Shown here: positions 43,817 to 52,774 of the stretch, one piece after another
Position numbering within the stretch: position 1 is the stretch's first letter
Layout: each line of letters opens with the position of its first letter
Assembly: GCF_900187425.1 (NCBI RefSeq)
Contig: NZ_FYDJ01000006.1
Coordinates: 302,402-366,401, forward strand
Origin: Pseudomonas sp. Irchel s3h14
Lineage (GTDB): Bacteria > Pseudomonadota > Gammaproteobacteria > Pseudomonadales > Pseudomonadaceae
Direction of reading: 5' to 3'
DNA: 64,000 nt
The notes under the pieces: generated by a model
What the model was told of the DNA's origin: nothing
Databases searched by the model: none
What the model saw: only the letters and a program-made list of their open reading frames with translations
Made by a program: the position numbers and the translations under genes

Positions 43817-43963
43817 CGGAATTGGTTGAAACGGAATTTTTCGTAATGAAATGAATATGCTATTCATGGCCAGGCGGGTCAAGTTGACGCGTACCCAATA
43901 AATACAATCGAGCGCAATTAACCGCATTGACGCTCATGGCACCCCTTTGGCGCAGGAACTCTC

Positions 43964-46000
43964 ATGCACAACAAGACCCTTCATCTGGCACTGGCAATCA
44001 CGCTTGGGAGCGGCATCAGCCCTGTCCTCTTTGCTGCCGATGCAAACGGCGTAAGTTCTGATCCGGCCCCGACACAAAATTCGCACTTCGACAGCAAGGG
44101 CAAAGCGCCTTCGTCCTACACGATCGAAGCGCAGAATGGTGTACGCAAGACACTTCCGTTCGCGGACAAACGTGATTTTGAAGAAGCCAAAAAAGGCTTC
44201 ATCGCTGCACCGTCCTACAACAAGATCATGGCTGAAGCCGGGAATGTCGCCTGGAACATGGGGAGCTATGACTTCCTGCTCGACGGCAAGGACTACGACA
44301 GCATCAATCCGTCCTTACAGCGCCAGGCGATACTCAACATGGCCTTCGGTCTGTATGAGGTGGTTCCGGAAAAGATTTACCAAGTGCGTGGGTTTGACCT
44401 GGCCAACATCACATTCATCAAGGGCGATACGGGCTGGATTGTGTTCGACACCCTGATGTCGAAGGAAACCGCCAAGGCTGCCCTGGATTTCATCAATGAA
44501 AAACTCGGCAAGCGCCCGGTCGTGGCGATCGTGATCTCTCACTCCCATGCTGACCATTTCGGTGGTGTCCGCGGCCTGGTCGATGAAGCCGATGTGCGCA
44601 GCGGCAAGGTCCCGCTCATAGCACCAACCGGTTTCATGGAGCATGCCGTGGCTGAAAACGTCTACGCCGGCAACGCTATGACCCGACGCGCCTTCTTCCA
44701 ATACGGCGTGATGTTGCCGCACAGCCCCTATGGACATGTCGACATGGCCATCGGGAAAAATGCCTCCATTGGCAACATGGGTCTGATCGAACCCAATCGC
44801 TACATCGCGAAAGATTTCGAAACCCTGACCATCGACGGTGTGGAAATGGAGTTCCAGAGCACACCCGGCACCGAAGCCCCCGCGGAGATGAACACTTGGT
44901 TCCCGCAATTCAAGGCCTTCTGGGCAGCTGAAAACATCATCGGCACCATCCACAACATTTACACCTTGCGCGGTGCCCTGGTCCGAGATCCGCTGGTCTG
45001 GTCGAAGAACATCAACAACGCCTTGTATCGCTACGGACAACAGGCCGATGTCATGTTCGCCTCCCACAGTTGGCCACGCTGGGGCAATGAGCGAATTCAA
45101 GACGTCATGCGCGCACAACGCGATGCCTATGCCAATCTGAACAACGCCGTACTGCACGCCGCCAACCAGGGCGTCACCATCAACGAGATTCAAAACGTCT
45201 ACAAGTTGCCCGAAAGCCTCAAAAACAACTGGGCGACCCATAGCTACCACGGCTCCGAAGAGCACAACAGCCGTGCCGTGATCAACCGCTACCTGGGTTA
45301 CTGGGATGCCAACCCGGCGACGCTTATGCCGTTGTCGCCGAAAGATTCTGCACCGCTGTATGTGGAAATGATGGGGGGCGCGGCCAAGATCATGGCCAAG
45401 GGCAAATCCTTGTTCGATCAGGGCAAATACCGCGAGGCCTATGAAATCCTCAATAAACTGGTGTTCGCAGAACCCCAAAACACCAAGGCCAAGGATCTGC
45501 TCGCGGACGTCTTTGAGCAGGTTGGCTATCAGAAGGAAAGTGCCGGCGTGCGCAACAGCTTTCTCACGGCGGCGTACGAATTACGCCATGGCATGCCCAA
45601 GGGAGTGCCGCCAAAACCCACGGGGCCGGATATGATCCGCGCCATGAGCACCGAGTTGTGGCTGGAATACCTCGGCATCGCCCTGGACGGCAGTAAGGTC
45701 GCGGATCAACACTTGATCTTGAATCTCAAGACGCCCGACAACGGTGAGCAGTTTGTGGTTGAGTTGAGCAACTCAACGCTGACCACCATCAAGGGGCAGC
45801 AAGCGAAAAAGGCTGACCTTACCATCACGCTTGACCGCTCGGATCTTGAAGACGTGATGGCAAGGAAAACCAGCTTCGCTCAACTCGTCGCGGCCGGCAA
45901 AGCCACCTTCGAAGGCGATCACAAACCCTTCGAACTGTTGATGGCCGCCATCACCCCGTTTACCCCTACCTTTGAACTGCTGCCCGGCACCCAGCAGTAA
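43964..46000 (+). CDS. Exported alkylsulfatase (SdsA1 type)
   Basis: A 678-residue zinc-dependent alkylsulfatase that hydrolyses alkyl sulfates such as dodecyl sulfate. A signal peptide (LALAITLGSGISPVLFAAD) exports it. The metallo-beta-lactamase site H193-S-H195-A-D197-H198 is in SHSHADHFGG; TPGTEAPAEMNTWFPQFKAF is a conserved sulfatase segment. The C-terminal part is the SCP2-like domain (LWLEYLGIALDG to FELLMAAITPF). AGGA precedes the ATG. It is divergent from a LysR gene (SdsB-like). Confidence 0.93.
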   Translation: MHNKTLHLALAITLGSGISPVLFAADANGVSSDPAPTQNSHFDSKGKAPSSYTIEAQNGVRKTLPFADKRDFEEAKKGFIAAPSYNKIMAEAGNVAWNMGSYDFLLDGKDYDSINPSLQRQAILNMAFGLYEVVPEKIYQVRGFDLANITFIKGDTGWIVFDTLMSKETAKAALDFINEKLGKRPVVAIVISHSHADHFGGVRGLVDEADVRSGKVPLIAPTGFMEHAVAENVYAGNAMTRRAFFQYGVMLPHSPYGHVDMAIGKNASIGNMGLIEPNRYIAKDFETLTIDGVEMEFQSTPGTEAPAEMNTWFPQFKAFWAAENIIGTIHNIYTLRGALVRDPLVWSKNINNALYRYGQQADVMFASHSWPRWGNERIQDVMRAQRDAYANLNNAVLHAANQGVTINEIQNVYKLPESLKNNWATHSYHGSEEHNSRAVINRYLGYWDANPATLMPLSPKDSAPLYVEMMGGAAKIMAKGKSLFDQGKYREAYEILNKLVFAEPQNTKAKDLLADVFEQVGYQKESAGVRNSFLTAAYELRHGMPKGVPPKPTGPDMIRAMSTELWLEYLGIALDGSKVADQHLILNLKTPDNGEQFVVELSNSTLTTIKGQQAKKADLTITLDRSDLEDVMARKTSFAQLVAAGKATFEGDHKPFELLMAAITPFTPTFELLPGTQQ

Positions 46001-46338
46001 TCCGTCAGGGCTCCGTACTTGGTGTGGTAGCTGCCCATAACGTAGGGTAGCTACCACCCCAGGGGGGACATCGACGGACGAAAGAAGCTCGATTTCATGC
46101 TCTGGGTGGAACTGCCGGAAAATTTCGACACGCTGCGCTTAAACCGGGCTTTACTGGAATAAGGTGTGCAGATTGCCGTGAGCTGCATTTTCTCGGCATC
46201 GGGCAAGTACCGTAACTGTCTGCGAATGAACTTCGCTTCCAGGGCAACACAGAAAATCGAACAGGCGGTGCGCACGGTCGGCTCCGGCTCCCGAGGTCAA
46301 AACTACACCCGTCGAGGTTGAGGACGAGCCCCTTGCCC
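46001..46338. other. Gap containing a MocR-type gene relic
   Basis: After the alkylsulfatase stop, CGTAGGGTAGCTACC near 46040-46054 has GGTAGC/GCTACC dyad symmetry (46025-46056) and may end the transcript. The rest is the aminotransferase-type fragment listed next. Confidence 0.4.
46079..46321 (+). pseudogene. Fragment of a MocR/GntR-type aminotransferase regulator
   Basis: The frame reads KLDFMLWVELPENFDTLRLN, RALLE, an in-frame TAA at 46160-46162, then GVQIAVSCIFSASGKYRNCL and RMNFASRATQKIEQAVRTVG. This is the C-terminal end of the aminotransferase domain of MocR-type regulators (IFSASGKYRNCLRLN is diagnostic). The N-terminal part is absent and the stop interrupts it. The final stop is at 46319-46321. 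Confidence 0.75.
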
Positions 46339-47886
46339 ATGTCCCGGTTCTTCCCCGCCATGTTGCTCGCACTGCTGCTCGCTGGCTGTGCCACCTCGCG
46401 CTTGCCCCACGAATTCAGCGAGGCAATACCCGCCAGCGATTCGGCTTTCGGGCGCTCGATCCAGGCCCAGGCCGCCCAGCATAAGGGGCGTTCGGGGTTT
46501 CGACTGCTGCCTAACAGCAGTGAAGCGTTCCGGGCGCGCGCCGAGTTGATCCGCAATGCGCAGAAAAGCGTCGATCTGCAGTACTACATCGTGCATAACG
46601 GTCTCAGCACTCGGGCTCTGGTGCGTGAAATACTGCTGGCAGCCGATCGCGGTGTACGGATACGCATGTTGCTCGATGACACTGCCAGCGACGGCCAGGA
46701 AGAAGTCATCGCTACCCTGGCCGTGCACCCGAACATCCATATCCGTGTCTTCAACCCTTTGCATCTGGGGCGCAGCACCATGGTTACCCGAACCATGGGC
46801 CGTCTGCTCAATCTTTCCCAACAGCACCGGCGCATGCACAACAAACTGTGGCTGGCCGACAACAGCGCAGCCATCGTCGGTGGACGCAACCTGGGGGATG
46901 AATATTTCGACGCCAAGCCCGATCTCAACTTCACCGACATGGACCTGCTGTGCATCGGCCCGGTCGCCGAGCAGTTGGGCCACAGCTTCGATCAGTACTG
47001 GAATAGCGCCCTGAGCCAGCCGATCAGTGACTTCCTGCTCAACAAGCCAACAGCCGAAGACTTGCTCAAGAGCCGCCAACGCCTGGAACAATCGCTCCAG
47101 ACCACACGTATCGAGAACACAGCCTTGTACAACCACCTGATGACTTACCGGACACAACCGCAACTCGATAATTGGCGCCAGCAGTTGATCTGGGCCCATA
47201 GCAAAGCGATGTGGGACGCCCCGAGCAAGGTACTGGCCGACGACGAACCGGCCCGCGCGCTATTGATGGCCACACAACTGCGGCCTGAGCTCGATAGCGT
47301 CAACAAGGAGCTGATCCTGATCTCGGCCTATTTCGTCCCCCAACAGCCGGGCATGCGCTACCTCCTCGGTCGTGCCGATGCCGGTGTTGATGTGCGCCTG
47401 TTGACCAACTCACTGGAAGCCACCGATGTGCCGGCGGTGCATGGCGGCTATGCGCCTTACCGGAAAACCCTGCTCGAACATGGCGTGAAGCTTTATGAAC
47501 TGCGGCGCCAGCCGGACGATCCCGGTGGCGGTTCTTCTTTTGGCTTCAGTGGTGGCTCGGACTCCAGCTTGCACACCAAGGCCATGATCCTCGACAAGCA
47601 GAAGGTGTTCATCGGCTCCTTCAATTTCGACCCGCGCTCAGTGTTTTGGAACACGGAAGTCGGGGTGCTGGTCGACAGCCCTGAATTGGCTGGTTACATG
47701 CGTAAGCTGGCGCATGAGGGCATGGCGCCAGCCGTGAGTTACCAGGCCCACCTGGAAAACGGCGAAGTCGTCTGGATCACCGAAGACGACGGCCGCCTGC
47801 ATACCTTGCATAAGGAGCCCGGCGGTAAATGGCGCAGCTTCAAGGCCTGGCTCAGCGACAAGATCGGCCTGGAGAAAATGCTCTAG
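46339..47886 (+). CDS. Phospholipase D-family lipoprotein
   Basis: A 515-residue PLD superfamily protein. The N-terminus is a lipoprotein signal (FFPAMLLALLLAGCATS). Two HKD motifs are seen: HNKLWLADNSAAIVGGRN near residue 167 and HTKAMILDKQKVFIGSFNFD near residue 411. This layout is that of the YmdC/ClsC-type cardiolipin synthases and related phosphodiesterases. The ATG at 46339 is used; it partly follows the remnant frame. Lipid anchoring suggests the outer or inner membrane face. A different PLD protein is at 7929. Confidence 0.9.
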   Translation: MSRFFPAMLLALLLAGCATSRLPHEFSEAIPASDSAFGRSIQAQAAQHKGRSGFRLLPNSSEAFRARAELIRNAQKSVDLQYYIVHNGLSTRALVREILLAADRGVRIRMLLDDTASDGQEEVIATLAVHPNIHIRVFNPLHLGRSTMVTRTMGRLLNLSQQHRRMHNKLWLADNSAAIVGGRNLGDEYFDAKPDLNFTDMDLLCIGPVAEQLGHSFDQYWNSALSQPISDFLLNKPTAEDLLKSRQRLEQSLQTTRIENTALYNHLMTYRTQPQLDNWRQQLIWAHSKAMWDAPSKVLADDEPARALLMATQLRPELDSVNKELILISAYFVPQQPGMRYLLGRADAGVDVRLLTNSLEATDVPAVHGGYAPYRKTLLEHGVKLYELRRQPDDPGGGSSFGFSGGSDSSLHTKAMILDKQKVFIGSFNFDPRSVFWNTEVGVLVDSPELAGYMRKLAHEGMAPAVSYQAHLENGEVVWITEDDGRLHTLHKEPGGKWRSFKAWLSDKIGLEKML

Positions 47887-47970
47887 ATCGAAGCCAGCGC
47901 TGGCCGCACCAACCATGAAGGCGCTGCATGCGTCCAGCCAGGTTGTCCTTGGTGCTAGCGTAGAAGCAAC

Positions 47971-48465
47971 CTACCGACTATGAGCAACGGCTGCCAGTTG
48001 CTCGGTATCCACGCGAACAAAAACGGAGTCACCAATCGCCGTGAGCACTTCCCCCGCGTAGACCTCACAGATGACGCGAGTTTTGCGTCCGACTTCACCT
48101 TCGACTTTCGCACGCAGGGTCAGCGGTACACCCATCGGTGTCGGTTTGATGAACTTGATGCCAAGGTTGCCAGTGACGCAATTGATGCGGGGGAGGCTTC
48201 CGGCTTCGCGGTGTTCCATACGGTAGTGATAGGCCATCGCCGTCCAGTTTGAATGGCAGTCAACCAGCATCGCTGTCAGTCCGCCGTAAACCAGATCCGG
48301 CCAGCCGCAATACTTGGCATCGGGCAAGTGCTCGGCCATGACATGCACGCCGTCCTCATGCCAGAAACTCTTGATGTGAAGCCCGTGCGGATTGCTGCTG
48401 CCGCAGCCGTAACAAACGCCTTCAGGCGCGGCGGTGTCTTGCAGGGAGGTATCGAGCCTGGACAT
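47971..48465 (-). CDS. PaaI/YigI-family hotdog thioesterase
   Basis: A 164-residue hotdog-fold protein. CYGCGSSNPHGLHIKSFWHED is a conserved opening of this subfamily, and GWPDLVYGGLTAMLVDCHSNWTAMAY contains the VxGG(L/I)xxxLxD active-site region (Asp in LVDCH). C-terminal strands (LGIKFIKPTPMGVPLTLRAKV) complete the fold. The substrate is an acyl-CoA thioester of unknown type. The start is ATG 48465, with the frame open to 48495. Confidence 0.87.
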   Translation of the reverse strand: MSRLDTSLQDTAAPEGVCYGCGSSNPHGLHIKSFWHEDGVHVMAEHLPDAKYCGWPDLVYGGLTAMLVDCHSNWTAMAYHYRMEHREAGSLPRINCVTGNLGIKFIKPTPMGVPLTLRAKVEGEVGRKTRVICEVYAGEVLTAIGDSVFVRVDTEQLAAVAHSR

Positions 48466-48530
48466 ACCGTGGTCATCCTCAAAAATGTGAACCAAACCTG
48501 TCGGATTTTAACGCTGCAATCGTGCTTCGG

Positions 48531-50234
48531 TCACTCGGGTAAGCCGGCCAGCCGCAGTCCATCCGCGAAGCGCGCGAAATCCTCGGGCCGCTGGATGGGC
48601 AGCCAGTCTTTCAGGTTGGAGACGCGCAACGATGGTTCCAGCTCGTGCAGGCGCTGTATCGCCTGCTTCGCTTTGTCCATTTGCCCGGTGAGCGCATGAC
48701 TGGCCGCCATCAGGGCAACCGAGGGCAGGAGAGTGGGCAGGTTCCCCAGCGCCTTCTCCGCCCAGGTCGAAGCGGCGTCGAAGCGCCCGGCGAAGAAATA
48801 CGCGAGCGCCATTCCCACCTGCATCCGGAACATTTCCGGATCCAGCGGACTCAAGCGAACGGCATGGGTCAAATTCTCAATCGCTTCGTCTGTTTCACCG
48901 CGCAGTGCGCGCAGGATACCGCCCAGGTACCAGGCGGGGGCGAGGTTGGGATTGAGCAGGCGTGCCCTGTCGAGCAGGGCAATGCCGCCATCGACATCGC
49001 CAGCGAGATGGGCAAGCGCATGTCCGCCTCGCGTTAGCGCCACCGCATCATCCCGGCCGAGTGCCACCGCCAGCCGCGCAAGCCGTACGCCTTCGGCGAT
49101 CTCTCGAGTCCGATCGATCATCCAGCCATTCAACTTGCGCCAGAAATGGCACCAGGCTGCCATGCCATAGGCCGATGCAAATTCCGGGTCGAGCTCGATG
49201 GCCTTGTAGAACAACGGCAGCGCCACCTCGATGGCTTCCCGGGTGCCGCTGTGCAGTTTTGCCATGCCGCGCAGGTAATAGTCATAGGCGTCCAGGCTTT
49301 CCGTCGGTTTGCGCTTGGCGCGCTCGATTTCCGCACGTTCCAGCTGCGGCGCGATGGCACCGACGACGCTTTCGGCGATTTGATCCTGCAGTTCAAAGAT
49401 GTCGTCGAGCATGCCTTCGAAGCGATCCGCCCAGATATGCGTCCCGTTTGTTGCGTCGATGAGCTGCCCGGTGATGCGTACCTTGTTCCCCGATTTACGC
49501 ACGCTACCTTCGAGCACGTAGCGCACGCCGAGCTCCTGACCGACGCCCCTGACGTCCACCGCGCGGCCCTTGTAGGTGAAGCTCGAATTGCGTGCGATGA
49601 CAAACAGCCAACGGATACGTGACAGGGCGGCGATGATGTCCTCGACCATGCCGTCGGCAAAATATTCCTGCTCCGGATCGCCGCTCAGGTTATGGAAGGG
49701 CAGGACGGTAATGGAGGGCTTGTCCGGGAGGACGAGCGAGGAGGGAGGCGTTTGCTTCGGGTCCACGGGCGCAATTTCGCCGGTGCCAGGCCCGTCAGGC
49801 TGTCGTGCTCCGTCGATCTCGCCGTCCTTGATCTCACCGACGAAGCGGTAGCCCTTGCGGGCGACCGTGCGCACCAGTCGTTGTTCCTCGCCGGTATCGC
49901 CGATGGCCTTGCGCACCGCATTGATGTGGCTGGTGATCGTCGATTCCGAGACGATCCGGCCGTTCCACACTGCCTTGAGCAGGTCGTCCTTGCTGACGAC
50001 GCGATCGCGGTTGTTGACGAGCTGCAGCAATAGATCGAAGGCCTGTGGCCCGACGGCCACGACTTGCCCGCGCAAGGTCAGTTCCCGGCGCTCCTGATCG
50101 AGTACGTAGTCTTCAAACACGAATGGCAAGGTGCGGATCCCCTGGTCGAGCGCCCTCGACTCCGTGTCCGAGCTGGCGATTGGTACGTGGTGCCGATAAT
50201 ACGGCAGCGCGTAACCCTCTGCACTGTCCAGCAA
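48531..50234 (-). CDS. CadC-type winged-helix regulator with TolB-like and TPR domains
   Basis: Up to 567 residues. An OmpR/CadC winged helix (FVFEDYVLDQERRELTLRGQ, VSKDDLLKAVWNGRIVSESTITSHINAVRKAIGD, RKGYRFVGEI) is followed by a TolB-like/FlgO-like region (SITVLPFHNLSGDPEQEYFADGMVEDIIAALSRI, WADRFEG) and C-terminal TPRs (IELDPEFASAYGMAAWCHFW; AIENLTHAVRLSPLDPEM). No membrane segment is visible, so it is probably a soluble one-component sensor. The frame opens with TTG at 50234; a TTG near 50129 (LPFVFEDY) is also possible. It is divergent from the SDR-cupin-efflux group. Confidence 0.87.
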   Translation of the reverse strand: MLDSAEGYALPYYRHHVPIASSDTESRALDQGIRTLPFVFEDYVLDQERRELTLRGQVVAVGPQAFDLLLQLVNNRDRVVSKDDLLKAVWNGRIVSESTITSHINAVRKAIGDTGEEQRLVRTVARKGYRFVGEIKDGEIDGARQPDGPGTGEIAPVDPKQTPPSSLVLPDKPSITVLPFHNLSGDPEQEYFADGMVEDIIAALSRIRWLFVIARNSSFTYKGRAVDVRGVGQELGVRYVLEGSVRKSGNKVRITGQLIDATNGTHIWADRFEGMLDDIFELQDQIAESVVGAIAPQLERAEIERAKRKPTESLDAYDYYLRGMAKLHSGTREAIEVALPLFYKAIELDPEFASAYGMAAWCHFWRKLNGWMIDRTREIAEGVRLARLAVALGRDDAVALTRGGHALAHLAGDVDGGIALLDRARLLNPNLAPAWYLGGILRALRGETDEAIENLTHAVRLSPLDPEMFRMQVGMALAYFFAGRFDAASTWAEKALGNLPTLLPSVALMAASHALTGQMDKAKQAIQRLHELEPSLRVSNLKDWLPIQRPEDFARFADGLRLAGLPE

Positions 50235-50372
50235 GCGGCTTCTTTGGACGAAAAACCAAGCTTGCCCGAAGACAAACTCAAGGCCGGCACAAGGACTTTC
50301 CTCACGCGCGCAGGCACTCTCTTTCTACATCGACAGCAATGGTTGCTGTCGAGAAGCGTAGGGAGAGAACCC

Positions 50373-51125
50373 ATGAAGATCGTCGTCATCGGAGGCACCG
50401 GCCTCATTGGATCGAAACTTGTGCAGAACCTCCGCGAGCGAGGCCATGACGTGCTCGCAGCCAGCCCCAGCACAGGCGTAAACAGCATCACCCGCGAGGG
50501 CCTGGCCCAGGCAATGGATGGCGCTGAGGTTGTCGTCGACGTGGCGAACGCGCCGTCGTGGGAAGACCAGGCCGTCCTCGAATTCTTCGAAACGTCGAGC
50601 CGTAACCTGCTGGCTGCGGAAGCTGCCGCCGGTGTTCGTCATCACGTTGCCCTGTCGATCGTCGGTAGCGAACGGCTTCCCGAGAATGGCTATTTTCGGG
50701 CCAAGGTCGCGCAGGAAAACCTCATCAAGGCGTCCGGCATTCCTTACACCCTCCTGCGTGCCACGCAGTTCTTCGAGTTTGTCGGCGGCATCGCGCAGTC
50801 GGCCACCGTCGGCGATGAGATTTGCCTGTCGCCAGCGCTGATCCAGCCGATGGCGTCCGACGACGTGGTGGCGGCGTTAACCGATGTCGCGCTGGCAGCG
50901 CCAATCAATGGCACGGTCGAAGTCGCCGGTCCCGAGGCCATGCCGCTCGACGAACTGGTCAGGCGCTTTCTGCGGGCCACTCAAGACACGCGCAAGGTCG
51001 TACCGGATGTGCACGCGCGCTACTTCGGCGCTGTGCTTGACGATCAATCGCTGACCCCCGGCAAGAACCCGCGCCTGGGCGCGATCCGCTTCGAAGACTG
51101 GCTCAGTCAGTCGACGGCCGGGTAA
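50373..51125 (+). CDS. NmrA/SDR-type NAD(P)-binding protein
   Basis: A 250-residue atypical short-chain dehydrogenase/NmrA-like protein. The Rossmann motif GGTGLIG is at the N-terminus (MKIVVIGGTGLIGSKLV). YFRAKVAQENLIKASGIPYTLLRATQFFEFV is typical of NmrA-type proteins, where the YxxxK-like Tyr is at the YFRAK position. It may be an oxidoreductase or a redox sensor. GGGAG precedes the ATG. First gene of a group followed by cupin, HlyD and MFS genes. Confidence 0.88.
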   Translation: MKIVVIGGTGLIGSKLVQNLRERGHDVLAASPSTGVNSITREGLAQAMDGAEVVVDVANAPSWEDQAVLEFFETSSRNLLAAEAAAGVRHHVALSIVGSERLPENGYFRAKVAQENLIKASGIPYTLLRATQFFEFVGGIAQSATVGDEICLSPALIQPMASDDVVAALTDVALAAPINGTVEVAGPEAMPLDELVRRFLRATQDTRKVVPDVHARYFGAVLDDQSLTPGKNPRLGAIRFEDWLSQSTAG

Positions 51126-51167
51126 CGGGCCGCGACGTTACAACTCACACTACGAAGGAGAATTGTC

Positions 51168-51581
51168 ATGTTTACCCGATACCTCTTGGCCGCTGCCTTT
51201 GCAGTGCTGTCGATCAGCGCAGCGTCGGCCGCCGAGCCCCCCGCCGGCAAGGTGACGGTCGTGTTTGACCGTCCCATTCCCAACATCCCTGGCAAGAGCA
51301 TGAAGGGCGTAGTCGTCGAGTATGGGCCGGGCGCCGCGTCGCCGTCCCACACCCATCCGAAAACGGCCTTCATTTATGCAACGGTCCTGGAGGGCTCGTT
51401 TCGCATCAAAGTCAAAGGCGAGCCGGAAAAGATCTACAACGTCGGCGAAAACTTTGTAGAGGAGCCGGGCTCCGTGCATGAAGTCAGCGCCAACGCCAGC
51501 GACACCCAACCCGCACGCCTGTTGGCCGTATTCGTCCTCGACACCGATAAAACGCCGCTCGTTACACCAATCAAAAAGTGA
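51168..51581 (+). CDS. Exported cupin-domain protein
   Basis: A 137-residue single-cupin protein with a signal peptide (LLAAAFAVLSISAASAAE). The cupin core SPSHTHPKTAFIYATVLEGSFRIKV (metal-binding HxH in HTHP) and PGSVHEVSAN are visible. Exported cupins may bind metals or small molecules; function unknown. AAGGAG precedes the ATG with good spacing. It is 42 bp after the SDR gene. Confidence 0.87.
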   Translation: MFTRYLLAAAFAVLSISAASAAEPPAGKVTVVFDRPIPNIPGKSMKGVVVEYGPGAASPSHTHPKTAFIYATVLEGSFRIKVKGEPEKIYNVGENFVEEPGSVHEVSANASDTQPARLLAVFVLDTDKTPLVTPIKK

Positions 51582-51676
51582 GCCGATGACGCGCTCATGA
51601 ATGCTCGACAGTCCGGCGGCAGACCACTGCCGCCCGTGGCTGCTGTAGTCCCAGGCATTGAACAGGAAATGACAAC

Positions 51677-52774
51677 ATGAACTCGCTTCAGGACAAGGCC
51701 GCCATTGCCACCGGCGCAAGCGCCGAGATCCCTGTCGTGGTGGTGCGGCAAAGCAAGAGAAAGAAGATCGGCATCCTGCTGTGTATTGGTGCCGTGGTGG
51801 TCTTGGCTGGCGGATGGGCCATGGCGCTTTCGAGCGGCTCGACCTCCACCGATAACGCTTATGTGCGCGGCGACGTTACGTCGCTCGCCGCAAAGGTTGC
51901 CGGCTATGTCACTGCGGTCGAGGTCGAGGACAACCAAACCGTCCGGGCCGGTGACGTCCTGTTCCGTATCGATGATCGGGACCACCGCGCACGGCTGGCG
52001 CAAGCCGTGGCCAATGTCAGCGCTGCCCAGGCTCGCCTGACCCATGTCGATGCGGAAACCCAGCTTCAGCGCGCCCTGATTCGACAGGCCGAAGCCCAGA
52101 GACGCTCGGGCGTGGCCGAGATGAATCTGGCGAACAAAACCCATGATCGCAGCCGCAAACTCATTCTCAGTAACGCGGTCAGCCAAGCCCTCGTCGATGA
52201 AAGCGATGCGGCACGATTGAGAGCCGAGGCGACGGTATCCGGCGCTTCCGCAACGGTCGAGGCGCAACAGCAACGCATCGCCGTCCTCGTGGCGCAGCGC
52301 GAAGCTGCCGTGGCTGCGGTGACGCAGGCGCAGGCCGCACGAGATCTCGCCCAGATCGATCTCGACAGCACCGTGGTACGCGCGCCGGTTGATGGCGTGG
52401 TCGGTAACCGTCAGGTTCGCATCGGCCGCTTTGTTACGACGGGCGTTGCCTTGCTCGATATCGTGCCGGTCAATGACGTATGGGTTGTGGCGAATTTCAA
52501 GGAAACCCAGCTCGAACAAATCCGCCCCGGTCAGCGCGTGCACATCACGGTCGACGGCTACCCCAGCGGGGCACTTGAAGGCGTGGTCGACAGCTTTGCA
52601 CCGGGTAGCGGGTCGGCGTTCAGCTTGCTCCCCACCGACAACGCGACCGGCAACTTTGTGCGTGTCGTGCAGCGCGTTCCGGTGAAGATCCGGCTTGTCC
52701 ATAATCCATTGCCAGGCCGCATCGTGCCGGGCCTGTCCGCGCGAGTCGAGGTTGCGCACGGAGAGGGATCATGA
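51677..52774 (+). CDS. HlyD/EmrA-type membrane fusion protein
   Basis: A 365-residue periplasmic adaptor. One membrane span (IGILLCIGAVVVLAGGWAMAL, near residues 33-52) is followed by the lipoyl-like hairpin (STDNAYVRGDVTSLAAKVAGYV), coiled-coil helices (residues about 100-205) and the beta-barrel domain (DDRDHRARL; VRAPVDGVVGN; VWVVANFKETQL). It couples the MFS pump to an outer-membrane channel, which is not encoded here. It overlaps the next gene by 4 bp. Confidence 0.92.
   Translation: MNSLQDKAAIATGASAEIPVVVVRQSKRKKIGILLCIGAVVVLAGGWAMALSSGSTSTDNAYVRGDVTSLAAKVAGYVTAVEVEDNQTVRAGDVLFRIDDRDHRARLAQAVANVSAAQARLTHVDAETQLQRALIRQAEAQRRSGVAEMNLANKTHDRSRKLILSNAVSQALVDESDAARLRAEATVSGASATVEAQQQRIAVLVAQREAAVAAVTQAQAARDLAQIDLDSTVVRAPVDGVVGNRQVRIGRFVTTGVALLDIVPVNDVWVVANFKETQLEQIRPGQRVHITVDGYPSGALEGVVDSFAPGSGSAFSLLPTDNATGNFVRVVQRVPVKIRLVHNPLPGRIVPGLSARVEVAHGEGS

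Noticed and set aside
44315..45478. 387-codon minus-strand frame
   Set aside because: Antisense to the alkylsulfatase gene; no motif.
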